Below are positions 16,910 through 24,770 of a stretch of DNA of 64,000 nt, piece by piece. The notes beneath the pieces are model-generated. The model saw only the letters and a program-made list of their open reading frames with translations. It searched no databases and was not told the origin of the DNA. A program made the position numbers and the translations under genes. The stretch is from NCBI GenBank assembly GCA_020848035.1, contig JADLAX010000014.1, forward strand, positions 141,826 to 205,825. Reading direction: 5' to 3'. The stretch comes from Anaerolineae bacterium. Lineage in GTDB: Bacteria; Chloroflexota; Anaerolineae; Promineifilales; Promineifilaceae. Position 1 is the first letter of the stretch. Every line of letters begins with the position of its first letter.

Positions 16910-17320
16910 TCAGGCCGAAGCCAGGGTTGGGACGGTGGTGGCTTCGATTTCAAACTGCGGTGGGTTTTCGAAATGCTTTTTGACGGCACATTGATCGGCA
17001 GCGCGGATGACGGCCGTTTTATACTTTTCCGGGAAGGTGGGCGGCAACTGAATATCCAGCTTGATTTTGCTCACCATGCCCGTCATGCGGTTCACTTCCA
17101 GGCTTTGCACCAGGCGCACGCCTTCGGCCGAGATGCCGCGCTGCTGGCAGAAGCCCAGCACGTAAATGCCCGCGCAGGTGCCAATCGAGGCCAGGAAGGT
17201 GGCAAAGGGCGTGGGCGCGGAAGCCATGCCGTTGTAAGAAGGTTGATCGGTTGGAACGGTGAAGGGGCCAAAGTGAGCGTCTACCCGCGCCCCGCCGGGG
17301 AAGTCGATTATCATTTCCAT
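16910..17320 (-). CDS. OsmC/Ohr-family protein
   Basis: 136 residues. The family reduces organic hydroperoxides through two cysteines. PTPFATFLASIGTCAGIYVLGFC holds the first Cys and helix typical of OsmC, and the second conserved Cys occurs in AADQCAVKKHF. Ends with the beta strand FEIEATTVPTLA. GGAGATATTCACC precedes the ATG. Single-gene unit with its own terminator. Confidence 0.85.
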   Translation of the reverse strand: MEMIIDFPGGARVDAHFGPFTVPTDQPSYNGMASAPTPFATFLASIGTCAGIYVLGFCQQRGISAEGVRLVQSLEVNRMTGMVSKIKLDIQLPPTFPEKYKTAVIRAADQCAVKKHFENPPQFEIEATTVPTLASA

Positions 17321-17370
17321 GGTGAATATCTCCGTAAAAAAGTTAAGTTTTTAGCCACAGAGAGCACAGA

Positions 17371-17418
17371 GAGGGATGAGGTATGAGGGATGAGGGATGA
17401 GATATGAGGGATGAGGTT
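17371..17418. repeat. Direct heptad array, GATGAGG word
   Basis: GAGGGATGAGGTATGAGGGA continues as seven-base steps of GATGAGG/TATGAGG, all in one orientation. A single partial complement (CTCATCCC) follows at 17431. The 17321-17646 spacer holds this array and the next palindrome and no convincing gene. Confidence 0.7.
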
Positions 17419-17583
17419 TGGTTTTCCAGGCTCATCCCAAATCTTTGTGTTTTACTTGTCATACCCTTTTATTTCGAAAAGAGCAAAGATCGTGTTATCT
17501 GCGGCTTTTTAATTTTGGGGGAAACGGCCGTTGCCGCCCCACACTTTTTGTTAGATGCACGCACCTGGCAATGGTTACAGAGA

Positions 17584-17640
17584 TGAAGCGTGAAACGTGA
17601 AACGTGATTTTTTCACGCCTCACGTTTCACGTTTCACGCC
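17584..17640. repeat. Heptad palindrome, GTGAAAC word
   Basis: GAAGCGTGAAACGTGAAACG and then, after a T-run, CACGCCTCACGTTTCACGTT. Copies of this word, with the same two-half layout, lie at 26.7, 40.4 and 43.5 kb. It ends 6 nt before the stop of the amine oxidase gene. Confidence 0.85.
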
Positions 17641-17646
17641 AAAAAT

Positions 17647-19092
17647 CTACTCGTGGATGTCCAACGGCACTTCGTTGCGCAGGCCGGTGTGCAGGGCAAA
17701 GGCGTTTTTGACGGCGGCTACCAGCGCCGCCTCGATCCAGCGGCGGTGGCGGCGGTCGCAGGCGTCGTTGGCAAACCAGATGCGGTTGACGGGCCGAACG
17801 ATGTTGTCATAGAAACGGCCGCTCATCTCGTGCGGGCGGAACAGCGGGCCAATGCCCCCGGCATACTGGTCCAGCGACCAGTCGTGCGCGATGCCAAATT
17901 CAAACGTGCTCCGGGCTTCCGGGTGGATTTTGCACAGATCTTGCAGCGCCTGGCCGATGCGCTCCTGCTCGCTCAACATGCTGTAGGCCATGCTGTCCTG
18001 CTCCCAGGCGTACGAGGCGATGATGACCCCCTTGTGGTAAGCCGGGTCCTGCCCGGCGGGCGTGTAGACCACGTTGCGGATGGCCAGATCGGTGACGGTG
18101 ACGCCGTGGGAGATGTTGTACTTCGTTTCCCACCAGCGCTCGCTGAACTGCATGAAGATTTTGTGGGCACGGCCGTAATACACATTGCGGATGGTGTACC
18201 ACTTGTTCACGTCCAGCCCGCCAATTTCCATGTGGCGCAGCAGGTTAAACGGCACGGTCAAAATGCACTCATCACCGCTGACGGTCTGGCTGTAGCCCGC
18301 CGGGTCTTTGAAGGTGACCGTGACGCCCGCTTCCAACTGCTGAATTTCCTGCACGATGGCTCCCAGGCGAATGCACGACTGCAAGTGCGGCACAAAGGCG
18401 TTCGGCAGGGCATCGGCCCCATCTTCGATGAACACCAGGTCGCCAAAGACGTTTTCGTAGTAGTGCGAAAACCACTCGACCAGCGAAAAGTGGAAGCGCC
18501 CTTCCAGGTTGAGCAGCGGGCCAATCATGGCCAGGGCGGCGTCGCTGAGGCTGCTCTCACGCAGGAAGTCGATGAGCGAGTAGCTGTCGTAGCGGTTGAC
18601 CAGGTAATCCCAGCCGCCGGGTTCGTTGATTTTGTCGATGAGCGGCTGCATGACGGCTTTGAGCAGTTCATCGGGCAGCTTGCCTTTTTCGTGCAGGGGC
18701 AGGTTGAAATCGACCTTGTCGGGATGAAACTCACTGCGGCGTAAGCGGGTGCCGTTCACGTAGATGAAGGTGTCTTCGTCGAACATGGGAAACGGCCGTG
18801 TGGCCAGCTTAAACCGCTCGTGGATGAGGTGCTGGGCCAGTTTGTGCTGCTTGGGGAAGCGCATCGCGCCGAATTCGCCATACATCTTGCCCGGAAAGCC
18901 ATGATAGGTGTAGACACGTCCGCCCAACCGATTTTGTGCCTCCAAAATGGTGACGGTGTGGCCCGCCTCTTGCAGCAGCAAAGCGGCCGTTAGGCCCGCC
19001 ATGCCCGCGCCGATGACGATGATGTGGCGCGGCGCGGCGCTGCTGCTGGGCAGCCCTTCTTGCAGGATTTTCAGACAATCAATGGTTTGCAT
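17647..19092 (-). CDS. Flavin-dependent amine oxidase (monoamine/L-amino-acid oxidase family)
   Basis: 481 residues. HIIVIGAGMAGLTAALLLQE (from residue 23) is the FAD dinucleotide-binding site, followed by VTILEAQNRLGGRVYT, the GG(R) motif of the amine-oxidase family. YGEFGAMRFPKQHK and the C-terminal YAGGIGPLFRPHE / WFANDACDRRHRRWIEAAL fit the FAD and substrate regions. It oxidatively deaminates an amine or amino acid; the substrate is not predictable. No signal peptide, so cytosolic. AGGAAGTCGCC precedes the ATG at 19092. Confidence 0.85.
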   Translation of the reverse strand: MQTIDCLKILQEGLPSSSAAPRHIIVIGAGMAGLTAALLLQEAGHTVTILEAQNRLGGRVYTYHGFPGKMYGEFGAMRFPKQHKLAQHLIHERFKLATRPFPMFDEDTFIYVNGTRLRRSEFHPDKVDFNLPLHEKGKLPDELLKAVMQPLIDKINEPGGWDYLVNRYDSYSLIDFLRESSLSDAALAMIGPLLNLEGRFHFSLVEWFSHYYENVFGDLVFIEDGADALPNAFVPHLQSCIRLGAIVQEIQQLEAGVTVTFKDPAGYSQTVSGDECILTVPFNLLRHMEIGGLDVNKWYTIRNVYYGRAHKIFMQFSERWWETKYNISHGVTVTDLAIRNVVYTPAGQDPAYHKGVIIASYAWEQDSMAYSMLSEQERIGQALQDLCKIHPEARSTFEFGIAHDWSLDQYAGGIGPLFRPHEMSGRFYDNIVRPVNRIWFANDACDRRHRRWIEAALVAAVKNAFALHTGLRNEVPLDIHE

Positions 19093-19252
19093 GGCGACTT
19101 CCTTTAATGTGGTGGGTTGTATTTGGCCACAGGGGGCACAGAGGACTCAGAGGGGGCGAGAGATTCTGTGCAGCCTGGCCCGGTGTTCGGGCGCAGAATA
19201 GCACAGCTTTTTGGAATGTGTCAATTGGTGGTTGGGGTGAGGAAATTTGACG

Positions 19253-19340
19253 CAAAGGGGCAAAGGGGTGAAAGTGGCAAAGGAAAAGGCAAAGGCTAGA
19301 TAAATCCAAACCTTTGCCTCTTCTCTTACTTTGCGTTCTT
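19253..19340. repeat. Heptad-like palindrome, GCAAAGG word
   Basis: GCAAAGGGGCAAAGGGGTG and GGCAAAGG units are followed by CCTTTGCC, CTTTGCG and TTCTTTGCG. It sits just downstream of the lipoprotein stop at 19356 and may end its transcript. Confidence 0.55.
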
Positions 19341-19355
19341 TGCGTTAAAAACTGC

Positions 19356-20318
19356 TTATGAAATCCAGGATTCCGTGACCTCGCCGCTCCAGCCGTCGCT
19401 GGTGCGGGTGTAGTTGATGGTGAAGCCGCCGCCGCTGAGGTAGATCATGTCGGAGTCAGCGCCGATGGCCCAGATGCTGCCCAGGGAGATGTTGACCTCG
19501 TCGGGGGAAACGGCCGTAAATCCCTGAAAACGCAAGTACGGGAAGTCGCCATCCGCATCAGCCTTGGCCTGAATCTCTTCGGGCGACATTGTCACCAGGT
19601 CCACACCGTCCAGTTCCGGCAGCAGCGCCGGGCCAATGTTTTCCGTGGAGAGGACAATTGGCCCTTGATCCGCCAGCAGGGCGTAGTCTGGGATTTCCTG
19701 GGCTACCAGGGCGCGTTCCAGCGTCAGGCGCAGCAGTTCGGTCAGGTCCTCATCGGGCAGACCCAGGTCAGACAATGAGCCATCTTCGGTGCCGGGCAGC
19801 TGGGGCGAGTTGTCCATGTCCAGGGTAAAGGTGTTGGTCATGCCGTTCACGTCTACGGTGTAGGTGCCAGCGGTAAGGCCAACAACATCCAGGGCTACAT
19901 TTTCTTCAAAGCCAACCAGCTGCTGGGTGCACATCATGTCGGCCGGGCGCTGGGTGAAAATGTGGACAGAAAAGGTTCCGCCGTCCTGCTTGGTGGTAAT
20001 GTCGCCCAGGGTGGTGCAGCCATCGCCCAGGTAACCGGTCACGTGCACGTTCACCTGCACGGGAAACGATTCCATAATCATCACGTCAATCGATTCAACC
20101 ATCGCATCGCCAATGATGATATTTTCGGCCGTATCGGGTTTGCTCTCGCCGGGTGTGGCGGTGGGGTCGTCGGAGCTGACGGGTTCGTCCATGTCGGGCA
20201 TTTCGGTCGGTGTTTCCGTGGTGGGCTCGTCGGAGGCTGCCGGTTCGCTGCCGCCAGAGGGCGTGCAGGCCACCAGGGCCAGGAGCAATAGGACGAGTAG
20301 TGTCAATTTATACTTCAT
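19356..20318 (-). CDS. Secreted lipoprotein, unknown function
   Basis: 320 residues. MKYKLTLLVLLLLALVACTP is a lipoprotein signal with the lipid Cys at 18; a Ser/Thr/Pro/Glu linker (about 20-65) follows. The mature part has a small beta domain (VQVNVHVTGYLGDGCTTLGD, with TYTVDVNGMTNTFTLD) and a C-terminal domain ending YLSGGGFTINYTRTSDGWSG. No family recognised. GAAAGGAGAATCAACTC gives a strong ribosome site for 20318, and a terminator lies just upstream, so this is a separate unit. Confidence 0.8.
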   Translation of the reverse strand: MKYKLTLLVLLLLALVACTPSGGSEPAASDEPTTETPTEMPDMDEPVSSDDPTATPGESKPDTAENIIIGDAMVESIDVMIMESFPVQVNVHVTGYLGDGCTTLGDITTKQDGGTFSVHIFTQRPADMMCTQQLVGFEENVALDVVGLTAGTYTVDVNGMTNTFTLDMDNSPQLPGTEDGSLSDLGLPDEDLTELLRLTLERALVAQEIPDYALLADQGPIVLSTENIGPALLPELDGVDLVTMSPEEIQAKADADGDFPYLRFQGFTAVSPDEVNISLGSIWAIGADSDMIYLSGGGFTINYTRTSDGWSGEVTESWIS

Positions 20319-20342
20319 GAGTTGATTCTCCTTTCTTTTCAG

Positions 20343-20370
20343 TAAAAAAGGCCGAGGCAAATCCGGCCTT
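20343..20370 (-). terminator. Rho-independent terminator before the lipoprotein gene
   Basis: Stem AAGGCCG with CGGCCTT, then six T on the minus strand. It would end any transcript from the tiny lipoprotein gene at 20410-20550. Confidence 0.7.
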
Positions 20371-20409
20371 CATGAAGTATAACGAGGTAGAGGTTGATTT
20401 TGTTCCCGA

Positions 20410-20550
20410 TTAGTTGCCCCAAGCGGCAATGACATCTAGCAAAACAGCATTTTCCAAGACCAGTATCAACTCACCGCTACCGTCGATGGGACTGCAAGCG
20501 ATCAGTGTTGGCGTTAGGGTAAGCAGCTGTAACGTGCATATTGTTTTCAC
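20410..20550 (-). CDS. Possible 46-aa lipoprotein
   Basis: GTG start with GAGGCAATTCAC upstream. The product begins MKTICTLQLLTLTPTLIAC, a short lipoprotein signal with lipobox LIAC, then about 27 residues ending AAWGN. A terminator follows 40 nt downstream. It could be a remnant of a larger lipoprotein whose mature domain was lost, or a real small lipoprotein. Confidence 0.4.
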   Translation of the reverse strand: MKTICTLQLLTLTPTLIACSPIDGSGELILVLENAVLLDVIAAWGN

Positions 20551-20712
20551 GTGAATTGCCTCATTGAGGATGGATCTGTGTATCCTTAAAACAGGTTGGT
20601 AATTTTTTATGTTAGCCATAGAGAGTATAGAGAATTTTGCGGCGAAGATTCAATTCTCAATCGCCTCTTTTTTGCTCTGTTTTTTCGATAGATTTTTAAT
20701 TGATTTGGAGTC

Positions 20713-21960
20713 ATGATGAAACGAACAAAGGCAACGAACTTCATTTGGCTGCTGGTTTGGGTTGGCTTGCTGGGCTGCAACGAAGCGTCTGTGGCGGTAA
20801 CGACGGCTTCTACGGCCAGCCCAACTTCGTTGCCTAGTTCAGAGCCAGCCGCCACTTCTGTGCCGCTCCCAACCGACACGGTAGCCGCGCCTTCACCCAT
20901 CGCAACCATGACTACAGCCCCGCCTACCCCAGCGCTAAAACCAACGGCCACGCCCGTAGCGCGCCTCTTGCCAGAGGCGTATGTGGATCGTGTGCTTAAT
21001 CCGCCAGCGGGCATTTGGCCCAACAATGTGTGGTGGCTGCCGGAGGTGAATGAGGAACGGCCGTTTCTCATGCAAACAGGCAATACGCTAACTTGGGAGC
21101 GGCTGCCCATCGCGCCGCAAACCGTGTTTGCCTACGACGCGGAACGCGGCCTGCTTTACTTTGGTGAACGGCCGTGGCAAACCGGGTCGGAGAACAATAC
21201 CCCGACAACCGACCTGCAAGCATACGATTTTCGCAGTAAGACGACGCTGATGTTGTTGCCAGACGGGGTGGCGGCGATGGCCTGGTGTTCGCTGCGCCCG
21301 GTGATAGCTGTGGTGGAAGACGGCCGTTTAAACCTGATAATGCCCGTAGCCAATGCCGAGATGGACGTGGTAGCGCGGGATGTGTCGCCGACGTTTTCCT
21401 GCATCCCCGGCTTTTTGCCGCCACCAGCAGACGGTGGCCCTGGCAAACTGGTTGCCTACGTGCGCGGAGCAGATTTGCTGCTGGTGAACTGGTTCGATGG
21501 CCCGACTGATTTATTGGTGGAGGGGGCGCTGCCGCTACAGCTAACTGTGCCGCCGGTTTGGGATTTGACGCATGAAGTTTTGTTGGTCGCTGACGAGCCG
21601 TTGCTGCTGGTGCCGCTGAATCGGAGCCGCTATTTTGAAGCGGAACGACCGTTCGGCAGTGACCCATTCGCCCTTACCTACGCCGACGGCGCACCGTTTG
21701 CGCAAGCGGACATCACCCACCTGTATTGGTCGCCACAGCACCGCCTGCTGCTGGTGCAAACCGACCAGCCAAACCGGGAAGTGGCCGTCTACGCGCTGTC
21801 TGATCAGCTTGGCTACGTGCTGGATGATCCGGCGCTGCCCCGCTGGCGCGACACACAAATTGTAGGTTGGCTGGTTGAAGGTGAGCAGATCGTTTTGCTA
21901 GACGATACAGGCGAGCCGCTGGTTTGGGATTTGGCGACGAGGGGAGAGATACGGCCGTAA
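20713..21960 (+). CDS. Lipoprotein with predicted beta-propeller-like domain
   Basis: 415 residues. Signal FIWLLVWVGLLGCNEAS with the lipid Cys near residue 22, followed by SVAVTTAST, then a long Thr/Pro/Ala linker (about 30-80). The mature part contains repeated short strands with W and D residues (VVEDGRLNLIMPV, LYWSPQHRLLLVQTD, VGWLVEGEQIVLLDD), suggesting a WD40/TolB-like propeller. It shares the post-lipobox V-x-V-T motif with four other lipoproteins in this window. Function unknown; probably surface-exposed. Confidence 0.78.
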   Translation: MMKRTKATNFIWLLVWVGLLGCNEASVAVTTASTASPTSLPSSEPAATSVPLPTDTVAAPSPIATMTTAPPTPALKPTATPVARLLPEAYVDRVLNPPAGIWPNNVWWLPEVNEERPFLMQTGNTLTWERLPIAPQTVFAYDAERGLLYFGERPWQTGSENNTPTTDLQAYDFRSKTTLMLLPDGVAAMAWCSLRPVIAVVEDGRLNLIMPVANAEMDVVARDVSPTFSCIPGFLPPPADGGPGKLVAYVRGADLLLVNWFDGPTDLLVEGALPLQLTVPPVWDLTHEVLLVADEPLLLVPLNRSRYFEAERPFGSDPFALTYADGAPFAQADITHLYWSPQHRLLLVQTDQPNREVAVYALSDQLGYVLDDPALPRWRDTQIVGWLVEGEQIVLLDDTGEPLVWDLATRGEIRP

Positions 21961-21961
21961 A

Positions 21962-22000
21962 AACAACCTCCCAGAGGTTTGGAACCTCCGGGAGGTTGTT
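21962..22000 (-). terminator. Hairpin between two convergent lipoprotein genes
   Basis: 11-bp stem AACAACCTCCC with GGGAGGTTGTT, plus nested GAGGTT/AACCTC. Five T follow on the minus strand, so it mainly serves the 22009-23994 gene; it may act for both. Confidence 0.7.
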
Positions 22001-22008
22001 GGTGAGGC

Positions 22009-23994
22009 TTACTCAATCGTGACGGTGAGGGTGTAGCTGGCCGGTTCCAGCGTACCGATGGCCCTCAGCGTGTAATCCTGCGTGGCGGGCAGTTGGCCCT
22101 GCCAGGAAGTGGCGCCGGACATGTTGCCGTTGGTCAGCGGGATGCCATCGGCCCCAACGATGGTGAGCAGCACGTTGCTGTTGGGCGAGTCGATGTTGAC
22201 GGTCATCGTTTGGCCCGCCTGGGCGGACAGGATGTAGTCGTCTGATACGTGGGCGGCGACGTCGCCCTGCACCGTGGCCGATGTGGCGCCGGGGGCAAAG
22301 CTGATGCGCTGGGGGATGATGACCTGGAGCGTGTAATCAACCGCCTGCCCTGAGCCTGCCGAAGGGGCCGTTTCCCCGGCGAACACCCTAATCACATAAT
22401 CGCCCGTGTCGGGCAAAGTGCCCTGCCAGAAGGTGAGGCTCATCGGCCCCTCGACGTAGCCGCCCTGGCCGTCCAGCACGGTGATGCGTGTCTGATCATC
22501 TGGCGCGGTGAGCATGACGGTCATCATTTGCCCGGCCTGTGCGGCCAGGGTGTAGACGGCCGTTCCCTGGGGCTGGAGGTTGCCGGTGACGGAAGCGGCC
22601 GTTTCCCCAGCGCCAAACTGGATGCGGTTGGCCGTGGGCAGCGCCACCTGGTTGTACAGCGGCTCGGCCGGGTTGAGCGTGGCCGCCTGCTGCAAATCTG
22701 CGCCAATTTGCGGATCGGCGGGGTTGTTGAGGTAGGTGGCCCAGGCGCGGAAGTAGTGCGCGGCGGCCAGCGTGGCCGGGTCCAGATCGGGCACGGCGAC
22801 GGCGGCGTTGCTTTGCGTCAAGATGTAGCCGGCCAGCCACTGCTCGTTGCCTTCGGCCATCGTGCCCTGGATGACGGGCGGCGTGGCGCTGAAAAGCTGC
22901 TCATTGCCATAGCCGCGCATGATGTCCAGCGCGGCGGCGTAATCGCCGGAGAAGATGTTGGTCAGCAGCGGATACGGCGCGTGGTCGAGTTCGGCCTGGT
23001 ACGCCTGGTTATAGAGGCGAATCAAGGCAGCGTCCCAGGTGAGGGTGTAGGTGTCGGTTGGTTCATCGGCGGCGGCAGCGAGGCGTTCGGCTTCTTCGAT
23101 TTGCGGCAGGGCTTGCTGCCACAGCCCGGCGTTGGCCAGCTCGACGGCGCGATTGGTGGGCTGGCGCGCCGGATGGCCCTGCTGGCCCATCAACATCGGC
23201 TGGAGAGTGACTTCTAACATGCGCTCGTTGACGGCATCCCAAGTGTAGACGACAAAGTTCAGCAGGCGCACGCCGCAAGCGTAGCAAAAGACGTAGTAGT
23301 CGTGCGCGCGCAGAATGACCTCTGGCGCTCCATCGTTGTTTAGATCTTCCAGGTAGCCCAGGCCAGGGCTGGAATTGGTGGCGGTCACTTCGAGATGCAG
23401 CGTGGCACCGTCGAAGCGCAGCAGCTGGAATGAGCCGCCATGCGCGCCCACCCCGCCGTCGATTGCCAGCCAGGTGGTGGCGGGGTCAATGTCTACCTGG
23501 GTTACGCCCTGTTCGTAGATGTAGTCGGGGCCGAAGTTGTTGTCATCCAGGTTGTTTAGTTCCTGGCGGGCCAGCTCTTGCCAGCTGTTGTTTTGCCAGG
23601 TGTAGATGGCGACAAAGTGGTTGGGCAGCGGGTCGATGTCGAAGTTGCGGAAGCCTGCGCTGTGAACGGCCCAAAGAGGCCCGCCTCCCACGGGCGAATT
23701 TAGCGGCAGCACGGCCAGGCCGTCGAAGGCGTTGGCAGGCAAGCCGTTTTGCACGGTGGTGAGCAGGGTGTTGGTGTCGGGAACGGCCGTTGCTTCAGCC
23801 GCGTTGGTGGTGGGGGTGGGAACGGCCGTAGCGTCCTCTGTTGGTGGCTGGCTGGTGGGTTCGAGGGTGGGCGTGGCGGCCACGTCAATCGTTGGGGCTA
23901 TGGTGGGGGTTGGGTCAGTCGTGGCGGTGCAGGCGGTGGCCAGGAGGCCAACGAGTATGAGTATAAGTAGTTGTTTTACGCTTATTATTTTCAT
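22009..23994 (-). CDS. Large lipoprotein with tandem C-terminal beta domains (pre-peptidase-like)
   Basis: 661 residues. Signal KQLLILILVGLLATACTATT (lipid Cys near 22), Thr/Pro linker to about 75, then a domain with SAGFRNFDIDPLPNHFVAIY and YLEDLNNDGAPEVILRAHD, which resembles FG-GAP/VCBS-type strands. A helical, TPR-like part follows (AVELANAGLWQQALPQIEEA; HYFRAWATYLNNPAD). The last 200 residues hold two or three similar beta domains (VYTLAAQAGQMMTVMLTAPD; DYILSAQAGQTMTVNIDSPN) like pre-peptidase C-terminal domains. Between two of these sits APSAGSGQAVDY, encoded by a dispersed repeat (22348-22366). Confidence 0.78.
   Translation of the reverse strand: MKIISVKQLLILILVGLLATACTATTDPTPTIAPTIDVAATPTLEPTSQPPTEDATAVPTPTTNAAEATAVPDTNTLLTTVQNGLPANAFDGLAVLPLNSPVGGGPLWAVHSAGFRNFDIDPLPNHFVAIYTWQNNSWQELARQELNNLDDNNFGPDYIYEQGVTQVDIDPATTWLAIDGGVGAHGGSFQLLRFDGATLHLEVTATNSSPGLGYLEDLNNDGAPEVILRAHDYYVFCYACGVRLLNFVVYTWDAVNERMLEVTLQPMLMGQQGHPARQPTNRAVELANAGLWQQALPQIEEAERLAAAADEPTDTYTLTWDAALIRLYNQAYQAELDHAPYPLLTNIFSGDYAAALDIMRGYGNEQLFSATPPVIQGTMAEGNEQWLAGYILTQSNAAVAVPDLDPATLAAAHYFRAWATYLNNPADPQIGADLQQAATLNPAEPLYNQVALPTANRIQFGAGETAASVTGNLQPQGTAVYTLAAQAGQMMTVMLTAPDDQTRITVLDGQGGYVEGPMSLTFWQGTLPDTGDYVIRVFAGETAPSAGSGQAVDYTLQVIIPQRISFAPGATSATVQGDVAAHVSDDYILSAQAGQTMTVNIDSPNSNVLLTIVGADGIPLTNGNMSGATSWQGQLPATQDYTLRAIGTLEPASYTLTVTIE
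22348..22366. repeat. Dispersed repeat CCTGAGCCTGCCGAAGG in a coding region
   Basis: The minus-strand gene reads it as PSAGSGQ between two beta domains. This word, or its TTCGGCAGGCTCAGG complement, is a known dispersed repeat in environmental genomes. A related fragment (TTCGACTACGCTCAGTGCAG) lies in the anti-sigma gene at 45479-45498. Confidence 0.6.
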
Positions 23995-24029
23995 CGTGAA
24001 TCCTTTGGTTCGCCGGGTGGGCGTCCATC

Positions 24030-24135
24030 CGCCGAGGGCTGAAGCCCCCGGCTAAAACAAGAAGTACGCTGAAGCGCACTGTGAAGAGCAAAGTATCGTT
24101 AGTCTGCTTGAGCAGACTTTCTTTGCCAGCCGCCG
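24030..24135. repeat. Palindromic spacer repeat
   Basis: CCGAGGGCTGAAGCCCCCGG, then AGCGCACTGTG, and AGTCTGCTTGAGCAGACT: three adjacent hairpins. The first word recurs at 45838-45862 (CCGAGGGCTAAAGCCCCCGG). Confidence 0.6.
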
Positions 24136-24176
24136 AATTCATTCGGTGGCGTGTAGAGTTAAAGAATTTGGCATGG

Positions 24177-24770
24177 TCAGTCACCATTTAACAGATGGAC
24201 TGAGGTCAGAATTTGCTCGAATATGGTCACATGCAGATCTTGCGCCTCGAAGGGATCGTCTGGACGGTAGGGAGTGAGCGCTAGAGAGACGAAGCGGTCA
24301 TCGGCGGCAAAAAAGACGGTGAGTGCGCCTTCGGCTGATGGCATGTGCGTCGTGCGGTACACGGTGTATTCGCCGATGGTTTCCGTGGTGTAGCTAAAAA
24401 TTTGCCGCAATTCTGCGGACAAATCGGCCGTGACAACCTCTAAGAAGGGCTTGTGCTCAGGATTGGGAAATGCGCTGGCGTAAACGTAGTAAATGAGTTG
24501 CTGTGGACCGTCGTCACCAAAGGAGTAACGTTCTGGCGACATGATGTATAAAAAGCCGTCACGTTCGTCATCTTGCCAAGTGCTGGGATGCTGCAAGGTA
24601 AGCTGTAGCATGTCTGATTGGTAGGTGGTCCGGGTGGTTTCTTGTGGGAGAACGGCCGTTGGCACTGCCAAAACGCGCGTGACCGCAACGGGACCGCCCG
24701 GTGCCCGACAGGCGCTGAAAATCAATAAAATGATGGGCAGAATCAGAACTTTTTTCACTGTCTTCCTCAC
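24177..24770 (-). CDS. Lipoprotein, unknown function
   Basis: 197 residues. Signal KKVLILPIILLIFSACRAPG with the lipid Cys near 21, followed by GPVAVTRVLAVPTA. The mature domain (TYQSDMLQLTLQHPSTWQD; IYYVYASAFPNPEHKPFLEV; EYTVYRTTHMPSAEGALTVFF) resembles PsbP/DUF1795-like proteins, in which a similar 'HPSTW' motif is common. GTG start overlaps the TGA of the upstream lipoprotein by 4 nt, so they form one operon. Confidence 0.75.
   Translation of the reverse strand: MRKTVKKVLILPIILLIFSACRAPGGPVAVTRVLAVPTAVLPQETTRTTYQSDMLQLTLQHPSTWQDDERDGFLYIMSPERYSFGDDGPQQLIYYVYASAFPNPEHKPFLEVVTADLSAELRQIFSYTTETIGEYTVYRTTHMPSAEGALTVFFAADDRFVSLALTPYRPDDPFEAQDLHVTIFEQILTSVHLLNGD

Noticed and set aside
17404..17600. 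Two 60-residue open frames in the 17.3-17.6 kb spacer
   Set aside because: They run through the GATGAGG array, have no ribosome site and no similarity to known proteins.
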